In this document: piece after piece, positions 39,290 to 49,931 of the stretch | Position numbering within the stretch: position 1 is the first letter of the stretch | How the letters are laid out: each line of letters starts with the position of its first letter | Made by a program: the position numbers and the translations under genes | Notes under the pieces: generated by a model | Seen by the model: only the letters and a program-made list of their open reading frames with translations | The model's database searches: none | What the model was told of the DNA's origin: nothing | Source: Eutypella sp. D-1 | Taxonomy: Eukaryota; Ascomycota; Sordariomycetes; Xylariales; Diatrypaceae | Assembly (NCBI GenBank): GCA_023313575.1 | Contig: JAJTTP010000004.1 | Coordinates: 558,001 to 622,000, forward strand | Length of the DNA stretch: 64,000 bases | Reading direction: 5' to 3'

Positions 39290-40017
39290 TTACTTCAGCA
39301 CACCCTTCTCCTCGTCCCACCACTGCCCCGACAGGTCCTGCGCCGGCGGCACCAGGTTCATGCCGTCGAGGTCCTTGTACTGGAGCCCGTCGAGGTCGAC
39401 GCCGTAGAAGGTGCGGACCTGCGTGGTTGGGTATATTTTGCGTTTAGTTTTCTTTTCTTTTCTTTGGCCCCCCCCCTTCCCTCAACCCCCCCCCCCCCCC
39501 CCCCCCCGCGCCCCCTCCCCGGTTTGTGTGTGAATTTGGGAGAACGTCGGTCAATGGCGGGAGTTGGGGGGTTCTATTAGGGGGAAGAGGAAGAAGGGGG
39601 CAAGATATGGAGGGTTTGGGGGGAGGGGGTGGATTCTAGTGACTTACGTTAATCCCGTACCGGTGCGGTTTCGCGAAGTCGAGGAAGTCGATCCCGATGC
39701 TGGTCCCGCATTTCGGACAGAATATCTGGTTATTCCACCCGGAGGTTTAGGTCCCCTTGTCAGCAGCTGTCGCCCCATAAGTGCGGCATACATAGTATCG
39801 CAAATTTGGTGAGCCCCTCACCGGGGCAAGAGGAAGAGATAGGCGTGCAACTCACCTGCTCCTTGTCCTTAGCGTTGAAGCGGTACGCGCTGCACCGCTC
39901 TCGGCCGCCGTGATGCCAGGTGACTTGGTCGGCGGTGGGGTCTAATTGGCATGGGTCCGGGGGGCAGCCCGCCTCATACGTGGTGCTCGGCTTTGTGGGG
40001 TCGGGGAGGGGGAACAT
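39290..40017 (-). CDS. Shortened GFA/CENP-V family protein
   Basis: Family members bind zinc through CxC and CxxC motifs; several fungal ones are annotated as glutathione-dependent formaldehyde-activating-like. The model is complement(39290..39418, 39648..39725, 39856..40017), 122 aa. The C-terminal part fits well: VTWHHGGRERCSAYRFN, then on exon 2 IFCPKCGTSIGIDF, and on exon 3 VRTFYGVDLDGLQYKDLDG and LSGQWWDEEKG. The N-terminal part starts STTYEAGC as in the family, but then jumps to VTWHH after 13 unrelated residues (PPDPCQLDPTADQ). The usual CHCG and CNCSIC ligand segments (about 35 residues) are absent and no upstream exon can supply them. Intron 2 (39419-39647) contains a 22-base homopolymer. 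A loss of zinc sites suggests a decayed or repurposed protein. Confidence 0.7.
39486..39507. repeat. Homopolymer of 22 C inside an intron
   Basis: This C run (G in the transcript) lies within intron 2 of the GFA-like gene. Its length may be mis-assembled, but it does not affect the reading frame. Confidence 0.9.
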
Positions 40018-41050
40018 GATGGTGATAGAAGCCGTTGGTTGGTATTGGTCTGTCGTCGATGAAGCTGAGTTGAATGACTGAAGGGCTGCTTGCTGGAGCC
40101 TCCGATGTGGTAGCGACTGCTGCTGGTATTGTATATATAGTCGTAAGATGACAACAGGCGTAGGGATATTTCTGGATTTATAATCCTTCGCTTCGGACCG
40201 GTAAATACCAGTGTAAGCGACCATGCAGCGGGGCTTAGGCGGGTGGAGCAGGCCGGGGGTTTTCTAGTTCCTCGGAGGAAGTCTACATGTTTATAATGTC
40301 CGCGGCCGACTTGCCAAGGCCGCCCCTTACATGGGGGCTTTCTATATACCGCATTATGCGTTAGCCCGTAAAATCGAGAGGCCTTGCCCAGGCATCCAGG
40401 GTATATAACGAGTCCGAGTAGGTCAGGCACTTGAACCGCCGCTGCGAAGATGCGAACACACAAGCCACGATGCTGTCTCACACAAGGGCTTATTGCTAGT
40501 TGGTGTACGGACTACCGCGACTTAAGATTCGACAACATTCCGTGAATGCCGGTGATCAAGTACGCCAACGTCCTTAGCGTTTTTCGCTTCGGTCCCGAGG
40601 AGCACGATAGAGTAAGCTGGAAAAACACTGGCACCTATGCGCGATATAGGCACTGTGGCACGACACTAAAACTACAAGACGAAGACACGGCCCGCTCTAT
40701 GTCAATCTTGAATTCTCCGGCTGGGGTAGGACCCGTGGTCGGCGGGACTTGGTGATGTGTACTCTTGCGATACGACCCAGGGACTTGCGGCCGCATGATG
40801 AGGATGAATCGCGGCCTCGATCCATTCGTCTGGGTCGCCCCCCCGCTGGAAGTAACCTCATGTGGTAGCCTGAGACAATTGCGATGTCTCCGGCTGTTGA
40901 AGTATCGATCTACCGAACACATATAACTCGGTTGTTTTATTTTTCTACCAAAAAGGATAACAAAATAGAATCGTAGAAATCACCTGCTGTACGGGAAGGA
41001 AAGGAGGGGTAGCTATCTACCCAAACCCGTCAGCTATCCGGGACATTACC
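40018..41050. other. Intergenic, GFA-like promoter side
   Basis: The left end holds the GFA-like promoter with a TATATATA box. The right end is the 3' flank of the GH43 gene. An open frame at 40546-40755 (plus) is free of low complexity but matches nothing I know, so I did not call it. Confidence 0.5.
40132..40139 (-). promoter_or_regulatory. Possible TATA box of the GFA-like gene
   Basis: TATATATA lies about 115 bp upstream of the ATG at 40017. The spacing is reasonable for a fungal promoter with a short leader. Confidence 0.45.
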
Positions 41051-41119
41051 CTAGACCTCGATCTCCCGGGGCGGGACACCCTCGAGTGTCGGGGTTACAG
41101 CTTTTATGCGGCCAGTGTC
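41051..41119 (-). other. In-frame C-terminal extension of GH43 behind TAG
   Basis: Twenty-two sense codons follow the TAG in the same frame and end at TAG 41051-41053. The segment (IKAVTPTLEGVPPREI) resembles the conserved end of GH43 relatives, typically I-K-P/A-V-T-P-T-x-E-G-V. It could be translated by stop-codon readthrough or be a dead remnant. Confidence 0.7.
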
Positions 41120-42043
41120 CTAGTCGAAGGTCATGCGGTCGATGGCGACCTCGCGGTGGAAGTCAGGGGTGTCGTTCTCGAGGGCGAAGCGGTGGTAGGC
41201 GATGTACCAGTCGTCGGTGCCGGGGACATTGAGGATGGAGTGGTGCGCCGTGCCTAGGATCCCGAGCTCCCGCCGCTTCTGCAGGATCACGCCGTGGTTC
41301 ACCCAAGGCCCTGTCGCACTCGGCCCCGTCGCGTATCCGACCCGGTAGTCTTCCGACCAAGTGTGGTCGATCGACCACGTCATGTGGTACAGGCCCTTGC
41401 GGAACACGACGAAGGGCGCCTCGAGATACTTATCGAGCCCTTTGCTTTCGCCGAGCGTGTCCTCGTCGATCGATACCATATCGTCCTTCAGTTCTGCGTG
41501 CAGCAGTCCCCCGTTCCCCCAGTACAGCCAGTACTTGCCAGTCTTCGGGTCAAGGAAGGCCATGGGATCAATGGCCTCTCCGACCTTTAGCTTCTCCTTG
41601 TTGGTGATCATGGCCTTGGGCTTGGCCGTAAATGGTCCCTCGGGTGATTCCGCCACCGCCACGCCGATCGTGTTGCGACCCTCCGACGGGTTATGTCCGC
41701 TGTAGTAAAAGTAATACTTACCGTCGCGCTCGATAATGGCGGGCGCCCAGGCGTTGCCGTTGGCCCATGGACAGTTCCCGGGCCCTTCCTCCTCGTTCAG
41801 CTTCAGGATAGGTTTTTCGTTCTTGGTCCAGTCGACTAAGTTCCGTGACTTGTAAACGTAGTACGCCTTGCCTACCGGATTCTGCCCCTCTGTCGTAGGG
41901 TAGATGTAGTAGGTATCTCCAAAGGCGGCGATGTTAGGGTCGGACGCGAAGCCCGGTAGTACTGGGTTAGCCCTCTTGGCCGTCTGCATTGACCCCGGGA
42001 CCATGCTGGCCAGGATAGATAATAGAAACGGGAGTTGACGCAT
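41120..42043 (-). CDS. Secreted glycoside hydrolase family 43 enzyme, C-terminus cut by an in-frame TAG
   Basis: GH43 enzymes are five-bladed beta-propeller arabinanases/xylosidases acting on plant cell-wall side chains. The 307-aa product starts with a signal peptide (MRQLPFLLSILASMVPGSMQ). The three catalytic acids fit the family: D35 in ASDPNIAAFGD (base), D159 in EAIDPMAFLDP (pKa modulator) and E208 in YLEAPFVVFRKG (acid). WDY-type blade strands are present (KYWLYWGNGGLL, DWYIAYHRFAL). The frame ends MTFD then TAG at 41120-41122, but reading on gives DTGRIKAVTPTLEGVPPREI and two more residues before TAG at 41051-41053. That is the normal end of such proteins. The gene therefore seems to carry a nonsense codon 22 residues early; the catalytic core is complete. 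The ATG at 42043 is used because the codon at 42073 is TTG. Confidence 0.88.
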   Translation of the reverse strand: MRQLPFLLSILASMVPGSMQTAKRANPVLPGFASDPNIAAFGDTYYIYPTTEGQNPVGKAYYVYKSRNLVDWTKNEKPILKLNEEEGPGNCPWANGNAWAPAIIERDGKYYFYYSGHNPSEGRNTIGVAVAESPEGPFTAKPKAMITNKEKLKVGEAIDPMAFLDPKTGKYWLYWGNGGLLHAELKDDMVSIDEDTLGESKGLDKYLEAPFVVFRKGLYHMTWSIDHTWSEDYRVGYATGPSATGPWVNHGVILQKRRELGILGTAHHSILNVPGTDDWYIAYHRFALENDTPDFHREVAIDRMTFD

Positions 42044-43019
42044 GACTACGGTGCAGAGTAGATGAAGAAACAACTAGAGTGAGTAGGGATGGTGTTCATC
42101 ATTCACGCACGAGCTGACGTGAGGCGGGACTCTTTATTTATACCATAGCATTCCCCATGTATTCTAAGCACATACATAGCCACATGCGTCCACTTCCTTG
42201 CCTGGGCATGAACGGGGAACGGCCACGACATCACATTGGTAGGCTATCATGTGTCAGTAGATGGTGGGGCTGGGATTCAAGGAGATCCTTCGTGTGGACT
42301 TGGCAAGGTCTTCCGTAGCCATATGGATTTATCCTTCCTCTATAGTTGTCTAGTGTAGAGGGCGGCGTGAAGGGGTGAAGAGGAATGGCATCCTTGTCTA
42401 GCGCCCGCAGGCGCCTGCAACGAGGGCGCACAGCACTGCCTTGGTATATCATCAGCTTATAATTGTGAGATGGAATATTCTTCTGTGACTACGCATCTGG
42501 TGTGGCGGAAGTATCTCTAAACCAACACCTTGCGGTCTTTACTGCCCAGTATTTTTGATATCGTTTTAGGAAGTAGTAGACATGGGAAAGCTAAACGCCG
42601 TTGATAATCCTGTACATACTGCAGCCCAGTTTCTGGTTAAAATATATTAATAGGCATGTACCCGTGGGGTTATCTGAAGTCACATCGGATAGTTACTTGT
42701 TCTCGCGTTGTACGCCTAGGAGGGGATTGGGAAACTGCATATCCAAAACCTTCACTGTTAGAATATGGTATCGTGTGCCCTATTGCGTGCAGCCCTTTGC
42801 GCTGCAGAAAGGGGCCGGCCCACACATGGACAGAATCTTGAATGTCACGACAAGGGGTATGATATGCCCAAATATACCTAGTTATTTCCACTAACTGTTG
42901 TAAATTCAACAAGGCCTGGCCAGTACTATAAAAGCGAGGTGCGCTTATGAAATCACAGTGTACTTCTTGGGTGGTGGGTGTAGTCTAAATCAGGAGAAAA
43001 ACGGCGGGGCCCGAAACGC
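42044..43019. other. Intergenic between GH43 and the dehydrogenase
   Basis: Apart from the GH43 TATA box, no gene or clear element is seen. The right end is the 3' UTR of the dehydrogenase gene. Confidence 0.5.
42135..42142 (-). promoter_or_regulatory. TATA box of the GH43 gene
   Basis: TATAAATA on the minus strand lies about 92 bp upstream of the ATG at 42043. Confidence 0.55.
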
Positions 43020-44019
43020 CTATCTCAGAAACGTGATGGACTCAAACTGCTTTGCGTCGCCCACGCCGAAGCTGATGTCCTTAAGCTCTTCCAGGTCCTT
43101 CTTGGTGTCCTCCAAGTCCTTCGCGATCATGCCCCAGGAGTCGGACCCCAGAGGAACGCGGATCGGGATTCGCTGCCCCCGGCTAATAACGAGGTAGATC
43201 GCGGCTGCGATGGCGCTTGGCTCGGCCCACGTCTCACGAAGTTGCTCGCTAAACATGTACGATAACATGACGTTCGTGGGATAGCTTGGATCCGCGTAGG
43301 CCGGGTGTCTCTCTGCCATGTGCTTCAGAGAGGACGTCGCGTAATTCGTCTTTACACCACCGGGCTCGACAATGCATAGATGGACTATGGCAGGTGGTCC
43401 TCTGAATTAGCACATTTCCTAGCTACTGAATTGGATAGGATCCCGGGGGCTTACTGTTCCATGCGGAGGGCAGCTCCTTCGCCAGAGCCTCTGTCCACCC
43501 CTCCATGGCAAACTTGGTGGCGTGATAGAATGAGGCGGCCGGATAACCAGACCACCCGCCCATGGAGCTCACGTTGACTATGACGCCGCCTTGCTGGCCG
43601 CCGTTCTTGGGATTCTCATCCCGCATGATCCCCAGGACCCTCTTGGTGACGTCCACAACGCCCCAGAAGTTGGTATCCATCAGAGCACGGGACTCCTCGT
43701 CCCCGGCCGACTCGGTATCTCCTACTAGTGTGTAGCCTGCGTTATTGACGAGGACGTCAATGCGCCCAAACTTCTCACGCGTGGCGCTCAGCGCGGCGTC
43801 GATCGAGGAGGCCGAGGTGACGTCCAGCGCTAGCTTGAGGACATTTTCCGTATCTTGGATCCCTGCCAGCGAGGCGGGCTTCCGCGCCGTCGCTACAACG
43901 CGGTTGGAGGTCTTCGCGACGACCTGGGCTAGGGCCTGGCCAATTCCAGAGGAGCAGCCTGTGATGAACCACACGGCGTCCGTTGGCAGGTTGTATGGCG
44001 TAGTGTTCGGGTGGGACAT
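43020..44019 (-). CDS. Short-chain dehydrogenase/reductase (classical SDR)
   Basis: This is an NAD(P)-dependent oxidoreductase; the substrate is unknown. The model is complement(43020..43384, 43455..44019), 309 aa, with a 70-nt intron (AACA|GTAAGC to CCATAG|TCC). The cofactor motif TGCSSGIG is at residues 20-27 and the ARKP after the second strand favours NADP. NNAG is at 92-95, the catalytic serine is in NVSSMGG (about 151-152), and YHATK gives Y165 and K169. After the intron IHLCIVEPGGVKTNYATSS follows, the usual PG motif. The C-terminal region (SEQLRETWAEPSAIAAAIY) is family-typical. The gene is divergent from the HET gene, with 775 bp between starts. It is intact. Confidence 0.92.
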
Positions 44020-44794
44020 TGTTTATGCTGTGAACTGTGCCTTCAAACTACTATTGCAATGCAGAAAACGCTCGAGACAAGAGGATGCTGGTGAATTTGA
44101 GATGGCTGACTATGTCCAGCTTCACATCTTAGGCTTGAACCCCCCTTTTTATATCGGCGCAACTAGGGCACAGGGGCGTACTGCTACAAAACATCTTGAG
44201 TGGTCCCTTTACTCTCTGATTGCTAGTCACTCATCATTACTAATATTCTGACGCTGCCAAACGCATGGATATCTGGGACTCCGAAAGCCTTGCATAGAGG
44301 TAAGATACACTGATAGTATTGAGGCTCTTTGTTCTGCTGTAGAGTAGCAGCTGCAGGTATGCGGATGTCTGTATCTTAATTCCCCTTGGCTGCATTAACT
44401 CCATTTTAGCTCCGGGGTTAGCAGAAACGGGTGCAGGCTGGGGCTGGGACTCGTAGTTAGGGGTTAGAGCTAGGAGCTATCCACAAAGTGGCAACTTTTG
44501 TCCGTGGCTGGTAAAATGGTGGCTTGTACCCTATTCCTCTGCTTGGCATGTGCCATGCATTATTATGTCTTATGCAAAGTATGCAAGAGTAGTTAGTACC
44601 TTTCATATTCACTTGATCCATGCAATAGCCATCAAGTGGACTGGACCATGAACACCTGCGGGTTTTAACCCCTACTCTACACCTACAGAAGTTTCGAGGT
44701 GCCGTTAACAGACATAGTAAGCTACTTACTGGTTTGGTAGAGTAGACTATGTCATGGCCTTTGACCCCCTCGCATCGACTATTCAAGCACAATA
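44020..44794. other. Divergent promoter region of the SDR and HET genes
   Basis: It holds the SDR TATA box and presumably the HET-gene promoter. No gene is seen. Confidence 0.5.
44146..44153 (-). promoter_or_regulatory. TATA box of the SDR gene
   Basis: TATAAAAA on the minus strand, followed by a G-rich stretch, lies about 127 bp upstream of the ATG at 44019. Confidence 0.5.
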
Positions 44795-47035
44795 ATGTTG
44801 TGTGACGACTGTAAGAAACATTTTGACCACAGCTCACCAGAACGGCGCGACGAATTTTTCGAATACAAGGTCCGTGCTCTGGCGCGCCTGAAAGAATCCT
44901 TTGGGCACCTCCGTTCCGAGGTGAAGGATTTTGAGCTTGATCTTCAAAGGTTCACGGCAGAGCTTCAATTACACCCCGACCAAACCCCATGTCCTTGGTA
45001 CTACGGAAATCTTTCATGGCTTCCATATGCCTATCGTTCACGACAAGTGGAGTTGGTCGTGTGGGGAAAGGAGGGAAGACTCGGGGAAGATGTGGACTCA
45101 TCAGCAGATCAAGGGTGTGACCTCTGCAGAAGGCTCCGTCTCCTTGTCTCCCAGATGCCCGTCTTCGGTGAGATGTCCCAGGTTCTGTTCGAAAGTTCAG
45201 TCTACTGCGACCCGATCAGCTTGAAGCCAAGTAAGCTGCGATTCTTCGTTAAAGGCGCCGTGAACGGGTCCCTAGAAGACGAATGGCCCGAATTCAAGGT
45301 CGCATGGATAGACGGTGGGTGAATTTGCCTGTTTCTACGGATGCGGTATCGTCTCATATGCTCCAGATACCACCGCTCATGTCCGGACACCCCGTGGCGC
45401 CATGTCGGACGACGAGTCGTGCCTGGACTTCTTGGAGCAGTCCCTAACCAACTGCCTTGATTCCCATAAACTATGTCTCGAGGACAATCAAGACGAATGG
45501 TTTCCTGCTAGACTACTGGATGTCCAGGGACACGATGCTTTCGCGCCAATTTTCTTGCGTGAGCGGGGTGAGATACAACCTGTTGTAGATGGTTGCGTCA
45601 AGTACATCACACTGAGTCACAGGTGGGGAGGCAACAACTTTCTCAAATTGGAAAGGAAGACGCTGCGAGCCTTCAAACGTGGCATAAACCTGGACAAATT
45701 GCCTCAAACTTTCAGGGACGCAGTGAGAATGACAAGACGACTGAAAGTCAGGTATCTATGGATTGATTCTTTATGGTACGCCACTATTGAGTTGCTTTAC
45801 TATCTATATACAAAACTGACCTGCTTGCAGCATCATCCAGGATTCGGAGGCCGATTGGCAGGAGCAATCTAGGTCCATGGATCGGATATACCGCCAAGGG
45901 CTTTGTAATATCGCCGGCAGTCTGGCGACCAAACCGGGAGAAGGGTTATTCTGGGAAAGAAATCCGGACTTGGGAAGGCAACTCACAGTAACCTGGTCTT
46001 GGTCGGATCGGGAGGTGGACTCCCTAATTTATACTGACCTGCTTCCAATCCTTATTAACCATAGCCCTCTTAACAAGCGTGGTTGGGTTCTCCAAGAGCG
46101 ACTACTCAGTCCACGGACGATGCATTTCTCCGAGTACCCTATTTGGGAATGCAGAGAGCTCGTCTCTTTTGAGTCGGGGCATATAAGTTCCTCTTCACCG
46201 AAAACCCACCTAACGACCAGGGCGAAGAATAGTCTAAGAAGCTGGTATGGCATACTGGCCACTTATAGTAGGACACATTTAACAAGGGAGACGGACAAGC
46301 TAATAGCTCTTTCTGGGATTGCGAGAATGCTCTCTTCTCTTACAGGGTTTGAGTATTTTGCCGGGCTCTGGAAAGAAGACCTGGCCGGGGGCTTGCTATG
46401 GCATGCGGCGAAGTGGATAGGGGCTGGAACTATGGACACTACCCGCAGCGACAGATACATCGGTAGGAAAATACCAGCATATACATACCAACTTTAGAAA
46501 CGCTGACTGCTAGATTACAGCTCCGTCGTGGTCGTGGGCCTCTCTACAAGGGCCGTTGGACCCAGGCTCTCTATTCTCAAGCTCATGTTTAGACCCGCTT
46601 GTAGAGATGTCATCCGTCGAAGTAGATATCGTCCCAGGTGGTGATCAGTTCGGGCAAGTTAGGGGAGGAAGGTTACATATACGAGGTCCTCTATTCGAGG
46701 TGCCATCTCTCGCTGACATAATGACACCTGGGGAAACTGGGTGGCTTAAATGCGATGAGTGGGAGTTCGTTCTCGATGACTATAGGCAAGGATACTGGGA
46801 TAACCCAAGCTACTTCTTGCCCCTTGTCGAGGCATCTGGCGATGATGGCTTGGACTTACGGGGAATCGTGCTCCAGAGAGTGAAGGATACGCCAGGCACT
46901 GAAGCTTTCAGCCGGGTAGGGTTCGCCATTGTATCAGAGGAGGATGGTCGCATTGCGAAGTCGGAGTGGTATTGCAAATATTGGGCGCCTCGACCATGGT
47001 CAGAAAATCGGCTACGAACCATAACTATAGTCTAA
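44795..47035 (+). CDS. HET-domain (heterokaryon incompatibility) protein
   Basis: HET-domain proteins act in non-self recognition and regulated cell death in filamentous fungi; the trigger of this one is unknown. The model is 44795..45314, 45367..45775, 45831..46462, 46521..47035, 691 aa. The N-terminus has a CDDC pair and a GCDLCRRL motif, typical of the leader before the domain. The HET domain starts at YITLSHRWGG and runs through LPQTFRDAVRMTRRL, YLWIDSLCIIQDSEADWQEQ (an intron splits the Cys codon), SMDRIYRQGLCNIAGS and RGWVLQERLLSPRTMHFSE. The C-terminal part has DKLIALSGIARML and, after intron 3, APSWSWASLQGPL, as in the family. The introns are 52, 55 and 58 nt. The first has a weak branch site but joins in frame. 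No truncation is seen. Confidence 0.9.
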
Positions 47036-47582
47036 CAAAACACCCAGTATTTGCGGATGAATCGAATAGCTGGCCGTTAGCCCTGTAAAATCAACGTAGT
47101 TGGCCTTGGGCATGGAGTACAAGAGCTCATAGCCTACTGGGGCGAGGGCAACATGCCCTCAGTCAAATAATATGCTTGAATCAACCCAGCCTGTAGGCAT
47201 GCATTCCTGTATAGACGCAACAAACACCAAAACATCCACCAGCCGATAATCAGCCGTCTCTACACCTTTCTTAATCTGACTCTGCCTCAAAAGCTCGGCT
47301 ATCAAGCCTGCCCAGATCCCCCCTCAACAGCCCTTCCACCCCCCCTCCCCCCCCCCCAAAGCATACCCGAGGGATGCAAGGGTGTAAGACCCCTCGGGAT
47401 CGCGCCAGCCGTGCACGGATTAGCCTGCCTTGGCCCTTCCCCTCTTGCCCTCATATTTATCAGCAAATATTCCGTACTTTAAATTTCTTTCTCGTAGCTT
47501 GGTAAGCGTACGCATTATAGCCAAATATATACCTAACTGTTGTTATTCACCCGCCCAACCGCGCTGTTGTCCGTTGCACTCC
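47036..47582. other. Intergenic between HET and DUF4267 genes
   Basis: The stretch holds a C-rich tract (about 47339-47358) and no gene. It should contain the DUF4267 promoter. Confidence 0.5.
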
Positions 47583-47987
47583 ATGATGTTTGAGGGTTTT
47601 CGATACCGGCATCTGCCCGCTCTCTTCACAGCCGCCGCCCAGTGTTGGGGCACCATCTGGCCCCTTGTTAGCGGCAGCACCCGCAGCGTCCTATTGCATT
47701 ACGGCCTGCCGGAGCGTATTGCTGACGTACCCGAGACGTGGACCGTCTGGCACGTTGGCAACGCCCGCACTGCCTCCCTGGGTATCCTCATGTTTATCTT
47801 CTATGCCCAACGCCGCTTTGACGTGCTCGACACTTTCTTGATCATCAGTGGCGCTTACCTGGGGCTCGTGGATTGTTATATCTTGTGGAATGAAGGGCTT
47901 CCATCGGTCGGCGCTTTTCGCCTTCTAAGCTCCGCCGTGTTCGCTATCTTGGGTGCCATGGGCTTCACACAAGGCTCAGGATCCTAG
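47583..47987 (+). CDS. Small membrane protein, DUF4267-like
   Basis: This is a 134-aa intronless protein of unknown function. Four hydrophobic helices are visible: LPALFTAAAQCWGTIWPLV, ARTASLGILMFIFYAQ, DTFLIISGAYLGLVDCYILW and AFRLLSSAVFAILGAMGF. The pattern, including LHYGLPERIADVPETWTVWH after the first helix, agrees with fungal DUF4267 proteins from memory. The first ATG (47583) and the next (47586) are adjacent, and either could be used. The open frame upstream has no ATG. Confidence 0.75.
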   Translation: MMFEGFRYRHLPALFTAAAQCWGTIWPLVSGSTRSVLLHYGLPERIADVPETWTVWHVGNARTASLGILMFIFYAQRRFDVLDTFLIISGAYLGLVDCYILWNEGLPSVGAFRLLSSAVFAILGAMGFTQGSGS

Positions 47988-48532
47988 GTAGCACCCCCGG
48001 AGGTCCACAACACGAGACTCAGAGGTCTTTGGGCAGAATATTGAGCCGTGCACTTGTAGATATTTCTCGCCGTATGGATGATATAAGTCAAAGCGCAGTG
48101 TCCCAAAATCACAAACAGTTCCTTCAGTGTTGCTCACAATCTATTGTTCTCGCTTACGGGGTAGGGAATGCAATGACACATAAGAAGGCAGGCTAATACA
48201 CGACTCCCTCTATCTACTTTCCTCTTGTTCCTGCATAAACGCCTTCTTTCCCGAGTTCCGCATCTATGGCCCAGTGTAGCGCTTACTAGACTGCCCGACT
48301 ACTTCGCGTCCTCGGGGGCAAATTAGGTCTCCTCTCCCCCCTGATGTGTAGTTCCGAATGGTAGCGTGCATCCGACTCCCTCAGTTGAATAAAAGGGATC
48401 AATATAGACGTAGAGTGGGGTTGACCACGAGCGCGCCATGTGAGTGGAATACTCTGGGGGCCCGAGTCGGCGCGGCGCTTCATGCCAATGCCATGCGTAG
48501 GAACTGCGTCTCGGGCATCAACCGCGGTTCAA
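47988..48532. other. Intergenic between convergent genes
   Basis: It holds the 3' UTRs of the DUF4267 gene (plus) and the 420-aa protein gene (minus). Nothing else is seen. Confidence 0.5.
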
Positions 48533-49931
48533 TCACCGTTTCCCAGGCTCTGCGCCCGGAGCTCCGATACGGGGGTCTGCTGCTGACCGTGGATCATGAA
48601 GCATCAAGGGCGGCTGCACAACACTGGGTGTGATAGGGCGAGCATAATCGAGCGAGGTAGAACTCGGCAGAAGCCTATCTGCAATCTTCTCCTCGGATGG
48701 TTCCTTGCTATTGCTCTTGTTGTTTGATAGCTGGTAGAATGTCGGCGAAAAGATTGGACTATCTCTGAACGGAGGAAAATTAGATGCAGGATTCGGAAAC
48801 ACGCGATTATCGGAAGGGCGGGCAAAGACGGTGTTGAGCGAAAATGGAGATGGAGGCGGTAGAGATGGACGCGTTAGCCTCAGCTGTCCAATGGGGTCTC
48901 TAAACGCTCCCTGTATATGTTAGACGCATCTACAATACTTAAATGAAGTAGAGCAAAGATGACTCGACTCACTCGGTAGATTTCCTGCAAGAGTGCTCGC
49001 CTGTTGCGATGCGGGTTGGCGTGAATGCTGATCCACCATGAATACCGGCATTTTAAAGTCGTGGTCGGTATGTCTCGATTCGTACAGTCTCTGACTATAT
49101 CCCATAGGTCCTTGCGTTTTTGTCGCACCTCCTTATCATCCAGGCCGAGCAGGTGAAAGCAAAGTCGCATTCTCCTAGTCGGATGTGTCTCTTGAGGATG
49201 GTGCGTGTCATCCAGTACTGCCGCCGGCAGCCAGCCTTCTTCTTCCTTTACAGAGAAGTATGCTGCGCAATTTATCATTACATCGGTGATGTGCTTTTTA
49301 TTATATGTCATCGTTAGTATAGCGTTCAAATTAGGAGATAGAACATCGATAAGAAAACCCGGCGTACCGCGAGACTCAGCTCGGACGTTCCAGCCGCTGA
49401 GCTGGCCGCATAGCTTGGCGGCTGGTTGTAGCCAACCGTCTCCGTTTGGTCAACACCATCCTTATTCAGATCAACCATTCTGTTGTTCTCGGCAGAGGCC
49501 CTTGAAACTGTATTGCCTGTGACCGAGTAAGGGTCTCCATGAGGAATGATGTTCCTCGAGCCACGGATAGCGTCAGCGCCTTCTGCGACGGCTTTCACTT
49601 CATGGGCCGTGTCCGCTGCAGCAGGGGAAGAGTGAATGTTGTCTGTGGCGGTGTTGATGATCTCGTTCTCCGCTGTTGTGGGGACCTCTGTGTCTTGGAC
49701 GGTAGACTCACTGGGGGCTTTAAAAGGTAAGGCCCAGAAGGGTGAAAATTCCATGGGGAAGGGCATTGTTGTGCGGGTTCCATTGCCACTGCTTGTGGCA
49801 TCTTTGCCGGGCTGTAGGAGATGTTCTTGGTTTGCCTGGGCATCGTCACGAATGCTGGCAGGTGAGAACTTCAAATTATCCACCTCAACCTGTGGCTGGG
49901 CTTCGTTAGTACCATACGTTACGTTCACCAT
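48533..49931 (-). CDS. Uncharacterised 420-aa protein, three exons
   Basis: I do not recognise the function. The model is complement(48533..48910, 48973..49293, 49368..49931). Intron 1 runs from GCG|GTACGC to AAAAAG|CAC, with a TACTAAC branch site; intron 2 from CGA|GTGAGT to ATACAG|GGA, with a TCTAAC branch site. Both are phase 0. Exon 1 codes a Ser/Thr/Ala-rich, probably disordered region. Exon 2 looks folded: HITDVMINCAAYFSVKEEEG, RLCFHLLGLDDKEVRQKRKD and LKCRYSWWISIHANP. Exon 3 is Pro/Ser-rich. There is no signal peptide or membrane helix. The gene lies in the accessory block between convergent DUF4267 and tandem epoxide hydrolase genes. The long exon 1 could have a further 5' exon. Confidence 0.6.

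Noticed and set aside
40546..40755. A 69-codon plus-strand frame of ordinary composition between GFA-like and GH43 genes
   Set aside because: It has no recognisable family, no exon partners and chance length; noted only because it is not low-complexity.
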